Below are positions 8,462-17,403 of a DNA stretch of 64,000 nt, piece after piece. The position numbers and the translations under genes were made by a program. The stretch is from NCBI RefSeq assembly GCF_020320395.1, contig NZ_JAEDAH010000091.1:1-64000 (forward strand). Direction: 5' to 3'. This DNA comes from Thalassolituus marinus. GTDB taxonomy: Bacteria > Pseudomonadota > Gammaproteobacteria > Pseudomonadales > Oceanobacteraceae. Position 1 is the first letter of the stretch, and each line of letters opens with the position of its first letter. The notes under the pieces were generated by a model that did not search any database, had not been told where the DNA came from, and saw only the letters and a list, made by a program, of their open reading frames with translations.

Positions 8462-8659
8462 TCAGTTGGTCAGTTTGTGCAGCGCGTCTTTACCGCTGTC
8501 GAGCAAACCAGAGCCGGAGTGACGCAACTTATCCATCACGGTGTCTTCTTTAAACGGGTTGGCCAGCAGGTCGCGATCACGAATCCAGTTGGAGCCCAGC
8601 CAGGCGCCCAGCAGCGCACCGATCAGTAAAATCAGCAGATTGCGTTTGATGGCTTTCAT
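8462..8659 (-). CDS. Small membrane protein of unknown function
   Basis: A 65-residue protein starting MKAIKRNLLILLIGALLGAW: one N-terminal membrane helix preceded by lysines, then a polar tail (NPFKEDTVMDKLRHSG, then GLLDSGKDALHKL). The open frame extends 18 codons further upstream to overlap sfsA, but the shorter start gives the clean membrane anchor. It is reminiscent of YtxH-type small proteins; no function can be given. It lies 34 bp after the sfsA stop, so probably in the same transcript. Confidence 0.6.
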   Translation of the reverse strand: MKAIKRNLLILLIGALLGAWLGSNWIRDRDLLANPFKEDTVMDKLRHSGSGLLDSGKDALHKLTN

Positions 8660-8693
8660 TATGTAACTATCCTGTTTATTTACGGTCCGAGGC

Positions 8694-9419
8694 TCAGTCG
8701 GCAACCGGCGCATTCAGCAGCACCGGAATAGCCCGATCAAGCTGCATGCCCCACTCACTGAACGATACCCGGTAAGCGAGCACTTCTACACCGGCAGCGG
8801 CAACTTCATCCAGTGCACGGGCATAAACCGGATCTATGGCTGCTGCCGCCTGTACCCGCTCAATGCCCTCGTGCGGCACACAGAACAATAACACTGCTCG
8901 GTAGCCCTGCTCTTTTAACGCCTGCAGGCGGCGCAGGTGTTTCAGCCCTCGCTCGGTAACCGCATCGGGAAAACGGCCCAGACCCGACTCGCTTTCACTC
9001 AGCAGAGTGACGCTTTTAACTTCGATATATACCCGCGCCTCGCCGTCTTCTTCCAACAGAAAATCGAGTCGGCCATCGGCCACTTTCGGTTCGCGTTTTA
9101 TCTGATAGTTACCCGCCAGTTCGGGAATACGCTGAGCTTCCAGCGCCTCAGCCACCAGCGCATTGGCGCGAGCGGTATTCACACAAGCCCGGTATTGGTC
9201 ATCGACTTCGACCCATTCCCAGGTCAGCTGATACTTGCGCTTGGGGTTGTTACTGTCCCACAGCCACACCCGGCTATCCGGGTCGGCACAGTGTTTCATG
9301 GAGCCGGTATTCGGACAGTGAGCGGTCACTTCGCGGCCATCATCAAGCTGGATGTCAGCCAGAAACCGCTTATAGCGGCGCAGTAAGCGGCCGCTAACCA
9401 GTGGCGCATCGTAATTCAT
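8694..9419 (-). CDS. sfsA: Sugar fermentation stimulation protein A
   Basis: A 241-residue SfsA-family protein, a conserved bacterial protein with a nuclease-like fold whose name comes from an E. coli maltose phenotype. Recognised by LVSGRLLRRYKRFLADIQLD, by CPNTGSM, and by the conserved stretch DGRLDFLLEEDGEARVYIE followed by VKSVTL, which holds the D...E-x-K residues of a nuclease-type site. The ATG at 9417-9419 overlaps the aminotransferase stop codon (ATGA); a GTG six bases upstream is also possible. The pair next to dksA matches Pseudomonas gene order. Confidence 0.9.
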   Translation of the reverse strand: MNYDAPLVSGRLLRRYKRFLADIQLDDGREVTAHCPNTGSMKHCADPDSRVWLWDSNNPKRKYQLTWEWVEVDDQYRACVNTARANALVAEALEAQRIPELAGNYQIKREPKVADGRLDFLLEEDGEARVYIEVKSVTLLSESESGLGRFPDAVTERGLKHLRRLQALKEQGYRAVLLFCVPHEGIERVQAAAAIDPVYARALDEVAAAGVEVLAYRVSFSEWGMQLDRAIPVLLNAPVAD

Positions 9420-10597
9420 AACCACTCCCGCAAACGATCCACGGCTTCCTGCAGACGTTCAAGGCGCGTGGTAAAGGCAAAACGCACATGGGTACTGGCT
9501 TCAAAGTCGCCAAAATCAACCCCGGGAGTAACGGCCACGCCGGTTTCATTCAGCACCCGTGAACAGAAACTCAGGCTGTCATCGGTAAAGCGGCTGGCAT
9601 CGGCATATATATAGAAGGCACCGTCAGGCTGCACCGGAATAACAAAGCCCAGTTGCGGTAATACCGTCAGCAGGTATTCACGCCGCTGCTGCAGCTCCTG
9701 CCGGCGCTGTTCAAGAATCGCCATGGTTTCTGGCTCAAACGCCGCCAGAGCTGCATATTGCGCTGGCGTCGGCGGCGCCAGAAACAGATTCTGCGCCAGG
9801 GTATCCATGGTCGGCACCCAGCTTTCCGGTACCACGCACCAGCCCAGGCGCCAGCCGGTCATGCCAAAGAACTTGGAAAAGCTGTTCAGTACCACGGCAT
9901 CATCGGCCACCGACAGTACGCTATGCGCATCGCCTGTGTAGTTCAGCCCCTGGTAGATCTCATCCACCCACAATTCACCCTGTTGCTCGCGCACCGCCTC
10001 AGCCAGGCCAAGCAGTTCCTGCGGGCTTAATACCGTGCCGGTCGGGTTGGCCGGTGACGCCACCAGCGCAGCCCGGGTCTCTGCTGTCCAGTGCTGGCGA
10101 ACATTGTCTGCGGTCAGCTGATAGCGCTGCTGCGGGCCACACGGAATCAACTGACCATGGCCTTCAAACACCCGGGCAAAGTGACGATTACAAGGGTAGC
10201 CCGGATCCGCCAGCATCAGTTTCTGCCCCACATCCAGACGAGCAGCGGTGAGCAGCAATAAGGCGCCCGATGCTCCGGGTGCCAGCACGATACGCTGTGG
10301 ACTGAGGTCCACATCAAAACGCTGCTGGTAATAATCCGCAATTTTCTCTCGCAGTTGCGGCAAGCCCAGCGCCGGGGTGTAGCCGGTTTTACCCGCTCGC
10401 AATGCGCGGACAGCGGCTTCGATCATCGGCTCAGGCGTGGGGAAATCGGGCTCGCCGACTTCCAGATGAATAATGTCCCGACCAGCCGCTTGCAGCGCCT
10501 GAGCTTCGGCCAGAATGGCCATTACCTGAAAAGGACGCACGTCACGAGCGCGGGAAGTGTTACCGGAAGAAACAGATTGAGGGAGGTCAGCAGACAT
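9416..10597 (-). CDS. Class-I PLP-dependent aminotransferase
   Basis: A 393-residue fold-type I aminotransferase. The PLP lysine is in NSFSKFFGMTGWRLGW near residue 240; the Asn and Asp cofactor contacts are in SPANPTGTVLS and WVDEIYQGL; the substrate-carboxylate arginine lies in HVRFAFTT near the C terminus. Pseudomonas carries an aspartate-type aminotransferase at the same place beside sfsA and dksA, but amino-donor specificity cannot be read here. It is divergent from dksA across about 217 bp. Confidence 0.85.
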   Translation of the reverse strand: MSADLPQSVSSGNTSRARDVRPFQVMAILAEAQALQAAGRDIIHLEVGEPDFPTPEPMIEAAVRALRAGKTGYTPALGLPQLREKIADYYQQRFDVDLSPQRIVLAPGASGALLLLTAARLDVGQKLMLADPGYPCNRHFARVFEGHGQLIPCGPQQRYQLTADNVRQHWTAETRAALVASPANPTGTVLSPQELLGLAEAVREQQGELWVDEIYQGLNYTGDAHSVLSVADDAVVLNSFSKFFGMTGWRLGWCVVPESWVPTMDTLAQNLFLAPPTPAQYAALAAFEPETMAILEQRRQELQQRREYLLTVLPQLGFVIPVQPDGAFYIYADASRFTDDSLSFCSRVLNETGVAVTPGVDFGDFEASTHVRFAFTTRLERLQEAVDRLREWL

Positions 10598-10814
10598 ACG
10601 GAGGCAGCATCGGTGTGGGCTAAAGCGCCCTATTGTGCCAGATGGTCGACTGGCATCAATAAAAGAGCTTATAAATAGTTGGCGACCGGCAGGTTATCTG
10701 ATAGTTTCCCGGGCTTATTAATTTTTGGGGCCTTGGTGTGGAGCACTGTTTTCCCGCCAGAGCTCAGGGACCGACCCCGGTGCAAGCCGGATCTGAAGGT
10801 GAGGCAGTAAAGCG

Positions 10815-11249
10815 ATGCCGCAAGAAAATAAAGAATTTGCACTGTCCAATTTCACCCCATATGAAATGGGCAAGGACGAAGAGTACATGAACGAGGCTCA
10901 AGAGGAGCACTTCGCCAATATCCTGCGCGCCTGGAAACAGGAGCTTATGGAAGAGGTGGATCGCACCAAAGAGCATATGCAGACTGAACTCAACAACTAC
11001 GCGGACCCTAACGACCGTGCCAGCCAGGAAGAAGAATTCAGCCTGGAACTGCGTACCCGTGATCGCGAGCGCAAACTGATCAAGAAAATCGAGAAAACCC
11101 TCGACCTGATCGACAAAGGCGATTACGGCTTCTGTAAAGCCTGTGGCGTTGAGATTGGCATTCGCCGTCTGGAAGCACGTCCGACTGCCGACCTGTGCAT
11201 CGACTGCAAAACCCTGGCTGAAATTAAAGAAAAGCAGCTGGGCGTTTAA
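10815..11249 (+). CDS. dksA: RNA polymerase-binding transcription factor DksA
   Basis: A 144-residue DksA that binds the RNA polymerase secondary channel and, with ppGpp, retunes promoters in the stringent response. The coiled-coil tip acidic motif is in NNYADPNDRASQEEEF. The four-cysteine zinc finger is CKACGVEIGIRRLEARP with CIDC following, near residues 110-135, and all four cysteines are present. The ATG is preceded by AGGTGAGG. Upstream, 10725-10800 is a GC-rich leader with no ORF. Place and sequence agree with Pseudomonas dksA. Confidence 0.97.
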   Translation: MPQENKEFALSNFTPYEMGKDEEYMNEAQEEHFANILRAWKQELMEEVDRTKEHMQTELNNYADPNDRASQEEEFSLELRTRDRERKLIKKIEKTLDLIDKGDYGFCKACGVEIGIRRLEARPTADLCIDCKTLAEIKEKQLGV

Positions 11250-11256
11250 CGTCTCC

Positions 11257-11283
11257 GGGGGATGCTTCTGCATCCCCTTATTG
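11257..11283 (+). terminator. Terminator after dksA
   Basis: GGGGATGC, TTCT loop, GCATCCCC, then TTATTGTTT. It separates dksA from gluQ, which starts 14 bp on, so gluQ is probably reached by partial read-through. Confidence 0.75.
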
Positions 11284-11296
11284 TTTCTGCGCTGAT

Positions 11297-12199
11297 ATGA
11301 CTTCCTCAGAAACCACCGCCTACATCGGGCGCTTTGCCCCATCCCCCACCGGCCCTCTGCACTTCGGCTCTTTGCTCGCCGCGTTAGCCAGTTATCTCGA
11401 TGCCCGCGCGAATCACGGCCGCTGGCTGGTGCGTATCGAAGACCTTGATCCACCACGCGAAGATCCTGCCGCCGCTGCGCGCATTCTGCAGATTCTCGAC
11501 GACTATGGCCTGCACTGGGATGGTGACGTGCGCTACCAGAGCCAGCGTGGCGAGGCCTATCAGGCGAGGCTGCAGCAACTGCAACGCCAGCAACTGGCTT
11601 TTCCCTGCCAGTGTTCACGCAAACAGCTGGCCGGCCAGCCGCATCATGGTAACTGCCTGTGCAACGCCAGCAGTGATATTGCCTGGCGCTTTCTCTGCCC
11701 CTCTGGTGATTTCCGTTTTAACGACCAGTTGCAGGGCGACTGGCAGGAGAACCTGGCAGACATAGGTGACTTCATACTGAAACGTCGTGACGGCCCGTGG
11801 TCGTATCAGCTGGCGGTGGTGACGGATGATATCGACCAGAACATTACCCACATTGTCCGTGGCATTGATCTGATCGACTCCACTGCCCGCCAGGGACTGC
11901 TGTACCGGGCACTCGGCGCTGATATTCCGCACTATGCGCATATTCCGGTAGCACTGGAGCAAAACGGCCAGAAGCTTAGCAAACAGAATCTGGCGCGTGC
12001 CCTGCAGCGCGAAGGCCGCGAACAAACCCTGTTCACCGCTCTCAGCTGGCTACGGCAACAGCCGCCACAGTCGCTGTCTGGCAGTGCCCCGGAGGAACTG
12101 CTTAACTGGGCAGTGCAGCACTGGCAACCTGCTGCACTGGCTGGCATTCAGGCACTACCTGCGCCGCAGGGCTATCTGCGTCAGGCCTCAGAGGTCTGA
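11297..12199 (+). CDS. gluQ: Glutamyl-Q tRNA(Asp) synthetase
   Basis: A 300-residue truncated class-I synthetase that attaches glutamate to queuosine-34 of tRNA(Asp) instead of charging the 3' end. The HIGH-like HFGS is at residues 22-25 after APSPTGPL, and the KMSKS-like KLSKQ is near residue 226. Zinc ligands appear as CQCSRKQ with CLC following. The anticodon-binding domain of full glutamyl-tRNA synthetases is absent, as expected. The dksA-gluQ pairing is widely conserved. The queuosine enzyme gene queG is also in this window. Confidence 0.95.
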   Translation: MTSSETTAYIGRFAPSPTGPLHFGSLLAALASYLDARANHGRWLVRIEDLDPPREDPAAAARILQILDDYGLHWDGDVRYQSQRGEAYQARLQQLQRQQLAFPCQCSRKQLAGQPHHGNCLCNASSDIAWRFLCPSGDFRFNDQLQGDWQENLADIGDFILKRRDGPWSYQLAVVTDDIDQNITHIVRGIDLIDSTARQGLLYRALGADIPHYAHIPVALEQNGQKLSKQNLARALQREGREQTLFTALSWLRQQPPQSLSGSAPEELLNWAVQHWQPAALAGIQALPAPQGYLRQASEV

Positions 12200-12247
12200 C
12201 AACTTTGTGCTACCCTTGGCGCTTTCACTACGTAGCCGCATAACACT

Positions 12248-12424
12248 ATGTACGATTACCGCCTGGGACTGGCGTTACTGGTTGTGCTTTACCTTTTCTC
12301 ACCGATGATGATGGACTGGTGGCTGGACGACAAAGGTGCCTGGTACGACCCGTTTGCAATCTGGTTCTTTCTGATCGGTTTTCATATCTGGCTGACCCGT
12401 AAGCGGGGTGATGATGAGCTTTAG
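12248..12424 (+). CDS. cbrX: Small membrane protein upstream of cbrA (CbrX-like)
   Basis: A 58-residue ORF, MYDYRLGLALLVVLYLFSPM to [10 protein letters not shown], with two hydrophobic segments (about residues 6-20 and 36-50). It overlaps the cbrA start by 17 bp in a different frame, so the two are translationally coupled. Position, size and overlap match the cbrX ORF reported upstream of cbrA in Pseudomonas. Homology of the protein itself cannot be tested here. Its function is unknown; coupling suggests it sets CbrA synthesis. Confidence 0.75.
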   Translation: MYDYRLGLALLVVLYLFSPMMMDWWLDDKGAWYDPFAIWFFLIGFHIWLTRKRGDDEL

Positions 12425-15344
12425 TCTTGGCCAGCTGGGACTGATCGTTCTCGGCTATCTGTTTACCCTGTTTTTTACCGCCTACGCCGTTGAACGAGGC
12501 TGGGTTCCGCGGCGCTGGGTACGCCATCCACTGGTGTACGTTTTCTCGCTCGGGGTATACGCCAGTGCCTGGGCGTTTTACGGTTCAGTGGGCATGGCCA
12601 GCCATTATGGCTATGGTTTTCTGGCCTATTACCTCGGTATTTCCGGCGCCTTTATCATGTCGCCGATTCTGTTGCGCCCACTGCTGCACATTACCCGCAT
12701 TTATCAGTTGAGTTCGCTGGCGGACCTGCTCGCCTTCCGTTACCGCAGTCGCCTGGCAGGTATGCTGGTATCCATTTTCACTCTGGCCGTCATCATTCCG
12801 ATGCTGACCCTGCAGATATCGGCGGTGGCCGATACCCTGCACCTGCTGAATGGCGACTGGCCGGCCACCACACTGGCATTCGGCTTCTGTATGGTGATGG
12901 TGCTGTTCGCGGTACTGTTCGGTGCACGCCATGTGTCACCGCGCGAGAAGCACGAAGGTCTGGTGTTTGCCCTGGCGTTTGAATCTCTGGTGAAACTGGT
13001 CGCCATCCTGATTCTGGGTGGTGTCGTGCTGTTCGGCGTATTTCCGCAAGTCGGCGGACTGGAGCAATGGCTGACCGACAATCAGGCGCTGTTGGTGAAC
13101 CAGCAGATAACCCTGCAGGAAGGGCCATGGCGCACCCTGCTGATCGTGTTTTTTGCCGCCGCTATCGTTATGCCACACATGTTTCATGTGACCTTTACCG
13201 AAAACATCAACACCGATGCGCTGAAACCCGCCAGCTGGGGCTTTCCGTTATTCCTTTTGCTGATGAGTATCGCCGTGCCGCCAATTCTGTGGGCCGGTGT
13301 GTATCTCGAAGTTGATACACCACCGGAATACTTTGCCCTGGGCATCGGTCTGCAGCTGCAATCGCCCTTACTGGTAATGATTACCTTCCTTGGTGGCCTG
13401 GCAGCCGCCTCCGGGGTGATGATTGTGATGACGCTGGCCACCGCCGCTATGTTCCTCAATCATCTGGTATTGCCTTTCCACAAACCCAGCCCGCGCCACG
13501 ATTTCTACCGCTGGTTGCTGTGGATGCGCCGCGCTCTGATTGCCGGCATCCTGTTGCTGGCCTACACCTTCTACCGTTTGCTCGGCGTCGACCTCGACCT
13601 GAATCGCCTGGGGATTCTCGCCTTCGTTGCCGCTCTGCAGTTCCTGCCCGGTGTTCTGGGCTTGCTGTACTGGCCTAAATCCAACCGTAAAGGCTTTCTC
13701 TCCGGCCTGATCGTTGGCATCGTTGCCTGGCTGTACGGCATGCTGCTGCCCTTCTCGGCTGCACGCATGGGCTGGAATCCGCCGTTCACCATGCCCGCTG
13801 TGGATGAAAGCAACTGGCACCTGGCTGCCGTGACCGCTATTGGCCTTAACGTGCTGTTATTTGTGGTGGTCAGTCTGTCGACCAAACAGAAGGCTTCCGA
13901 GATTTCCGCCGCGGATGCCTGTTCCATTGATACCCTGTCACGTCCGAGCCGGCGTCCGCTGATTGCTGGTAACTCCAACGATGTCATCACCGCCCTCAGT
14001 AAACCCCTGGGACGTTACGTCGCCGAGCGCGAGGTTTATCAGGCGCTGACCGATCTGGATCTGCCTTCCTATGAGGATCGCCCATACGCTCTGCGCCGCC
14101 TGCGCGCCCGGCTGGAAGCCAACCTCTCCGGTCTGATGGGACCAACGGTGGCTCACGATATTGTGACCCGTTACCTGCCGTTCCAGGAAAATGCCGAACT
14201 GAGCGAAGACATCTATCAGATTGAACAACGACTGGAAGGCTTCCACGACCGCCTCAGTGGTCTGGCCGGCGAGCTGGATAACCTGCGCCGCTACCACAGA
14301 CAGACGCTGGAGCGTCTGCCCATGGGCGTTTGCTCACTGGCCGACGATGGGGAAATCCTGATGTGGAACCAGGCCATGACCGAACTGACCGGCATTCAGG
14401 CATTGCAGGTCACCGGCGCACACCTGAGCCGTCTGCCCTCGACCTGGTCTGGTCTGCTGCAAACCTTTGTGCAAAGCGAGTCGATGCATGAACATAAAAA
14501 GCAGATTGATATCGATGGCCGCCCACGCTGGTACAGCCTGCATAAGTCAGTGATCAAAGCCAGTGGCAGCCAGCCCGGCGGGATCGTGGTACTGATGGAA
14601 GATCAGACCGAAACCCAGATGCTGGAAGAAGAACTGATCCACAGCGAACGCCTGGCGTCCATTGGCCGTCTGGCCGCTGGTGTGGCCCATGAAATCGGCA
14701 ACCCGATTACCGGTATCGACTGTCTGGCACAGAACATCCGCTACGAAACCGAAAACCCGGAACTGCTGGAAATTGCAGGACAGATTCAGGAGCAGACCAA
14801 GCGCGTATCCCGCATCCTGCAATCACTGATGAACTTCGCCCATGCTGGCAATCACAGCACCGAGCATGAACCGGTGGCCATTGCTCACGTAGTGGAAGAG
14901 GCCATGCAGCTGTTACGCCTGAGCAAACGCAGTCAGGACATTGAGTTCGTTAACCAGTGTGACAACTCCACTCTGGTACTGGGCGATCCGCAGCGACTGG
15001 TGCAGGTGTTCGTTAACCTGCTAAGTAATGCACGCGATGCCAGCGAAGCTGGCCAGAAGATTACCGTCAGCTCCAGTGCCGACGAACACCAGATCGTAAT
15101 CCGCGTGATCGACGAAGGGCACGGAATAGAAAAGGACAAACTCGACCGCATTTTCGAGCCCTTTTTCACCACCAAAGAAGTCGGTAAAGGCACTGGCCTC
15201 GGGTTATCACTGGTGTACAACATCATTGAAGAACACTACGGCCATATCGCGATCGAAAGTCCGGTCGCCGCTGAACGTGGCACTTGTGTTAAAGTCAGCC
15301 TGCCAAGCTATCAATCCAATGAAGATCCGGAACCCGCAGTATGA
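12408..15344 (+). CDS. cbrA: Sensor histidine kinase CbrA
   Basis: A 978-residue hybrid of transporter and kinase. Residues 1 to about 500 are a sodium/solute-symporter (SLC5-like) domain of about 13 helices. A linker and PAS-like domain follow ([20 protein letters not shown], near residue 640). Then comes a HisKA box with the phospho-acceptor His761 in [14 protein letters not shown], and a HATPase domain with [10 protein letters not shown] and [10 protein letters not shown]. CbrA controls use of poor carbon and nitrogen sources. It may start at GTG 12408 or at either of two following ATGs. The ATGA overlap with cbrB couples the pair. Confidence 0.96.
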   Translation: MMMSFSLGQLGLIVLGYLFTLFFTAYAVERGWVPRRWVRHPLVYVFSLGVYASAWAFYGSVGMASHYGYGFLAYYLGISGAFIMSPILLRPLLHITRIYQLSSLADLLAFRYRSRLAGMLVSIFTLAVIIPMLTLQISAVADTLHLLNGDWPATTLAFGFCMVMVLFAVLFGARHVSPREKHEGLVFALAFESLVKLVAILILGGVVLFGVFPQVGGLEQWLTDNQALLVNQQITLQEGPWRTLLIVFFAAAIVMPHMFHVTFTENINTDALKPASWGFPLFLLLMSIAVPPILWAGVYLEVDTPPEYFALGIGLQLQSPLLVMITFLGGLAAASGVMIVMTLATAAMFLNHLVLPFHKPSPRHDFYRWLLWMRRALIAGILLLAYTFYRLLGVDLDLNRLGILAFVAALQFLPGVLGLLYWPKSNRKGFLSGLIVGIVAWLYGMLLPFSAARMGWNPPFTMPAVDESNWHLAAVTAIGLNVLLFVVVSLSTKQKASEISAADACSIDTLSRPSRRPLIAGNSNDVITALSKPLGRYVAEREVYQALTDLDLPSYEDRPYALRRLRARLEANLSGLMGPTVAHDIVTRYLPFQENAELSEDIYQIEQRLEGFHDRLSGLAGELDNLRRYHRQTLERLPMGVCSLADDGEILMWNQAMTELTGIQALQVTGAHLSRLPSTWSGLLQTFVQSESMHEHKKQIDIDGRPRWYSLHKSVIKASGSQPGGIVVLMEDQTETQMLEEELIHSERLASIGRLAAGVAHEIGNPITGIDCLAQNIRYETENPELLEIAGQIQEQTKRVSRILQSLMNFAHAGNHSTEHEPVAIAHVVEEAMQLLRLSKRSQDIEFVNQCDNSTLVLGDPQRLVQVFVNLLSNARDASEAGQKITVSSSADEHQIVIRVIDEGHGIEKDKLDRIFEPFFTTKEVGKGTGLGLSLVYNIIEEHYGHIAIESPVAAERGTCVKVSLPSYQSNEDPEPAV

Positions 15345-16741
15345 GCCATATTCTGGTTGTTGAAGACGAAGCCATTATCCGTCAGTCCGTGCGCCGCCTG
15401 CTGCAGCGTCACAACTATGAGGTAACGGATGTGGATTCTATTGATGCGGCGAAACAGCAGGATCTCACCAGTTTTGATCTGATCATCAGCGACCTGCGAC
15501 TGCCCGGCGGCCAGGGCACTGACCTGGTAGAACTGGCCGGTGATACCCCGGTGCTGATCATGACCAGTTATGCCAGCCTGCGTTCTGCCGTTGACGCCAT
15601 GAAGATGGGCGCAGTGGATTACATCGCCAAACCCTTCGATCACGAAGAAATGGCGCAGGCGGTGAAGCGTATTCTGACCGAGTCCAAACTCAGCCATAAA
15701 CCGGCCAGTAGTACGGCTCTTAAAGCAGAAGTAAATAAAGAATATCCGCACAACGGCATTATCGGCAGCTGTGAACCGATGCTGCTGCTGTTCAAGAAAA
15801 TCAGCAAAGTAGCTCCGACCGACGCCACCGTCCTGATTCTGGGTGAATCCGGTACCGGTAAAGAACTGGTTGCCCGTGCCCTGCACGAGCAGAGCCGCCG
15901 CCAGCAGGCACCGATTATTTCAGTGAACTGCGCGGCAATTCCGGAAACCCTGATCGAGTCCGAATTATTTGGCCATGAAAAAGGCGCCTTCACCGGTGCC
16001 AACGCCATGCGTCAGGGCCTGATTGAAGCGGCCGATGGCGGCACCCTGTTTCTTGATGAAATTGGTGAGCTGCCACTGGAAGCTCAGGCACGCCTGTTAC
16101 GGGTACTGCAGGAAGGCGAAATCCGCCGTGTGGGCTCGGTACAAAGCAAGAAAGTGGATGTTCGCCTGGTCGCGGCTACACACCGTAACCTGAAAGAGAT
16201 GGCTTCCCGTGGTGACTTCCGTGAAGACCTCTATTACCGCCTCAACGTTGTAGAACTGCACCTGCCGCCACTGCGTGAACGCGGTAACGATGTGGTCGAG
16301 ATTGCCGAAGCGATGCTTTCGCGTGCCTGCAACAAGATGCAGCTGTCGACCATGCACTTCACCGACGATGCATTGCAGGCCATCAGCCAGTATCAATGGC
16401 CAGGTAACGTACGGGAGCTGGAAAACGCCGTCGAACGGGCAGTCATTCTCGCCGACGACGACGAAATCCCGGCCAGTATTCTGGGTATCGACGTATCACC
16501 AGACCGCTATATCAGTCAGAGCATGCGCGACAACCTGGTTCAGACTGAACAATACGTGCCAAATACTGGCCAGCAACAGCAGGGCGACCTATCTTTGGAC
16601 GACTATTTTGTGCACTTCGTTCTGGAAAACGAACAGAACATGACGGAGACCGACCTGGCGCGCAAGCTGGGCATCTCTCGTAAGAGCCTGTGGGAACGCC
16701 GTCAGCGTCTTGGCATCCCACGTAAAAAAGGCAGCAAGTAA
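15341..16741 (+). CDS. cbrB: Sigma-54-dependent response regulator CbrB
   Basis: A 466-residue NtrC-type activator. The receiver domain (residues 1-120) has its phospho-Asp in [10 protein letters not shown] and Lys in YIAKPFD. The AAA+ domain has Walker A GESGTGKE, the sigma-54-contacting GAFTGA loop and Walker [11 protein letters not shown]. The C-terminal Fis-type helix-turn-helix is [20 protein letters not shown]. In Pseudomonas it activates crcZ, the next transcription unit; two sigma-54 promoters lie directly downstream here. Confidence 0.96.
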   Translation: MSHILVVEDEAIIRQSVRRLLQRHNYEVTDVDSIDAAKQQDLTSFDLIISDLRLPGGQGTDLVELAGDTPVLIMTSYASLRSAVDAMKMGAVDYIAKPFDHEEMAQAVKRILTESKLSHKPASSTALKAEVNKEYPHNGIIGSCEPMLLLFKKISKVAPTDATVLILGESGTGKELVARALHEQSRRQQAPIISVNCAAIPETLIESELFGHEKGAFTGANAMRQGLIEAADGGTLFLDEIGELPLEAQARLLRVLQEGEIRRVGSVQSKKVDVRLVAATHRNLKEMASRGDFREDLYYRLNVVELHLPPLRERGNDVVEIAEAMLSRACNKMQLSTMHFTDDALQAISQYQWPGNVRELENAVERAVILADDDEIPASILGIDVSPDRYISQSMRDNLVQTEQYVPNTGQQQQGDLSLDDYFVHFVLENEQNMTETDLARKLGISRKSLWERRQRLGIPRKKGSK

Positions 16742-16748
16742 CACACCC

Positions 16749-16850
16749 TGTGTAACGAAAGTGTAACCGCAAGGTTACACTTTACCCTCAATTTCGGTCA
16801 TATACCGCCACCTGCAGTAACACCTAAGTCGAAGACTTCCCGGGTCACAA
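16749..16850 (+). promoter_or_regulatory. Candidate CbrB activator sites, promoter 1
   Basis: Several GTAAC/GTTAC half-sites stand upstream of the first sigma-54 promoter. There is a perfect 10-bp inverted repeat with a GCAA centre (AAGTGTAACC/GGTTACACTT, 16759-16782), a flanking TGTAAC, and GTAACACCTAAGTCGAA at 16817 with GTCAC further on. The last block recurs before promoter 2. The 16759-16782 palindrome could also act as a cbrB 3' hairpin, though no T run follows. Distance to the -24 element is about 90-130 bp, normal for sigma-54 activators. Confidence 0.5.
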
Positions 16851-16906
16851 CCCAAGAACCCCCACAAGCCTTTGATTTTAAAGGAATTTACTGAAACCCC
16901 AAAAGA

Positions 16907-16922
16907 TGGCACGGCATTCGCT
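16907..16922 (+). promoter_or_regulatory. Sigma-54 promoter 1
   Basis: TGGCACGGCATTCGCT has GG and GC spaced by exactly 10 bp and matches the -24/-12 consensus except for one base in the TTGC half (TCGC). It is preceded by TTTTAAAGGAATTTACTGAA, a block shared with promoter 2. Predicted start of transcription is about 16933. Confidence 0.75.
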
Positions 16923-16932
16923 ATATAGTTCC

Positions 16933-17115
16933 TAAAGCAATAAGAAATGCGCTCTAAAAAATAAAAATAAAAAACAGAGTGCAAAGCCGGAACAATAAAA
17001 ATAAAAAGCGCGGCTCTGAGTTCACAATAACAATAATAAGCCCCGACTCACTGACAGATGATTGCTTTGCCGACAGCAACAGCCGGCAAAGCAATCCTCT
17101 TTCTTCTCTCCCTTA
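16933..17115 (+). ncRNA. crcZ: CrcZ-type small RNA, copy 1
   Basis: A non-coding transcript predicted from sigma-54 promoter 1. Four A-rich blocks fit the AANAANAA motif bound by Hfq/Crc: AATAAGAA (16939), AAAAAATAAAAATAAAAA (16956), AACAATAAAAATAAAAA (16991) and AATAACAATAATAA (17026). The third sits in a loop closed by AGCCG/CGGCT. A perfect 12-bp hairpin (ATTGCTTTGCCG/CGGCAAAGCAAT, 17061-17095) ends it, followed by a pyrimidine-rich stretch rather than a T run, so some read-through into copy 2 is likely. CrcZ in Pseudomonas lies between cbrB and pcnB and titrates Hfq to relieve catabolite repression. Confidence 0.75.
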
Positions 17116-17243
17116 CGCTCTACTCCCTCTGTTCAAAGCCTCTCTGTCACTTACTTGCCTGTTATCTCGAACCTGTCTGGTTTCATGCCAACACATTCAG
17201 ACCAATTGCGTCATACTCACGGAAAAACCCATTACAGCCAATT

Positions 17244-17325
17244 GTGTTACACACTGTTACCCAGAAACAAAAACTGTTACCAGACACCCCACACCAGGTA
17301 ACACTTTAGTCGAACAAAGGGTTAC
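17244..17325 (+). promoter_or_regulatory. Candidate CbrB activator sites, promoter 2
   Basis: Three direct TGTTAC half-sites (17245, 17255, 17275), then GTAACACTTTAGTCGAA at 17298 and GTTAC at 17321. The GTAACAC-T-AGTCGAA block is a copy of that before promoter 1 (two differences), and lies 81 bp rather than 91 bp from the -24 GG. The upstream control region was therefore duplicated along with the promoter. Confidence 0.55.
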
Positions 17326-17377
17326 GAAACCCGGCATAAAAACCATAACCCATTGTTTTTAAAGGATTTTCAAAAAC

Positions 17378-17393
17378 TGGCACGGCGACTGCA
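17378..17393 (+). promoter_or_regulatory. Sigma-54 promoter 2
   Basis: TGGCACGGCGACTGCA has GG-N10-GC and matches the -24/-12 consensus at the key positions. It is preceded by TTTTTAAAGGATTTTC, similar to the block before promoter 1. Predicted start of transcription is near 17404. Confidence 0.8.
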
Positions 17394-17403
17394 ATAGTAC
17401 AGA

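Noticed and set aside
10764-11618. 284-codon minus-strand ORF over dksA and gluQ
   Set aside because: Shadow of two certain genes on the other strand.
16979-17362. 127-codon ORF and overlapping ORFs between cbrB and pcnB
   Set aside because: No ribosome-binding sites, low-complexity Asn/Lys/Ser translations, and the interval holds sigma-54 promoters, hairpins and A-rich motifs instead.
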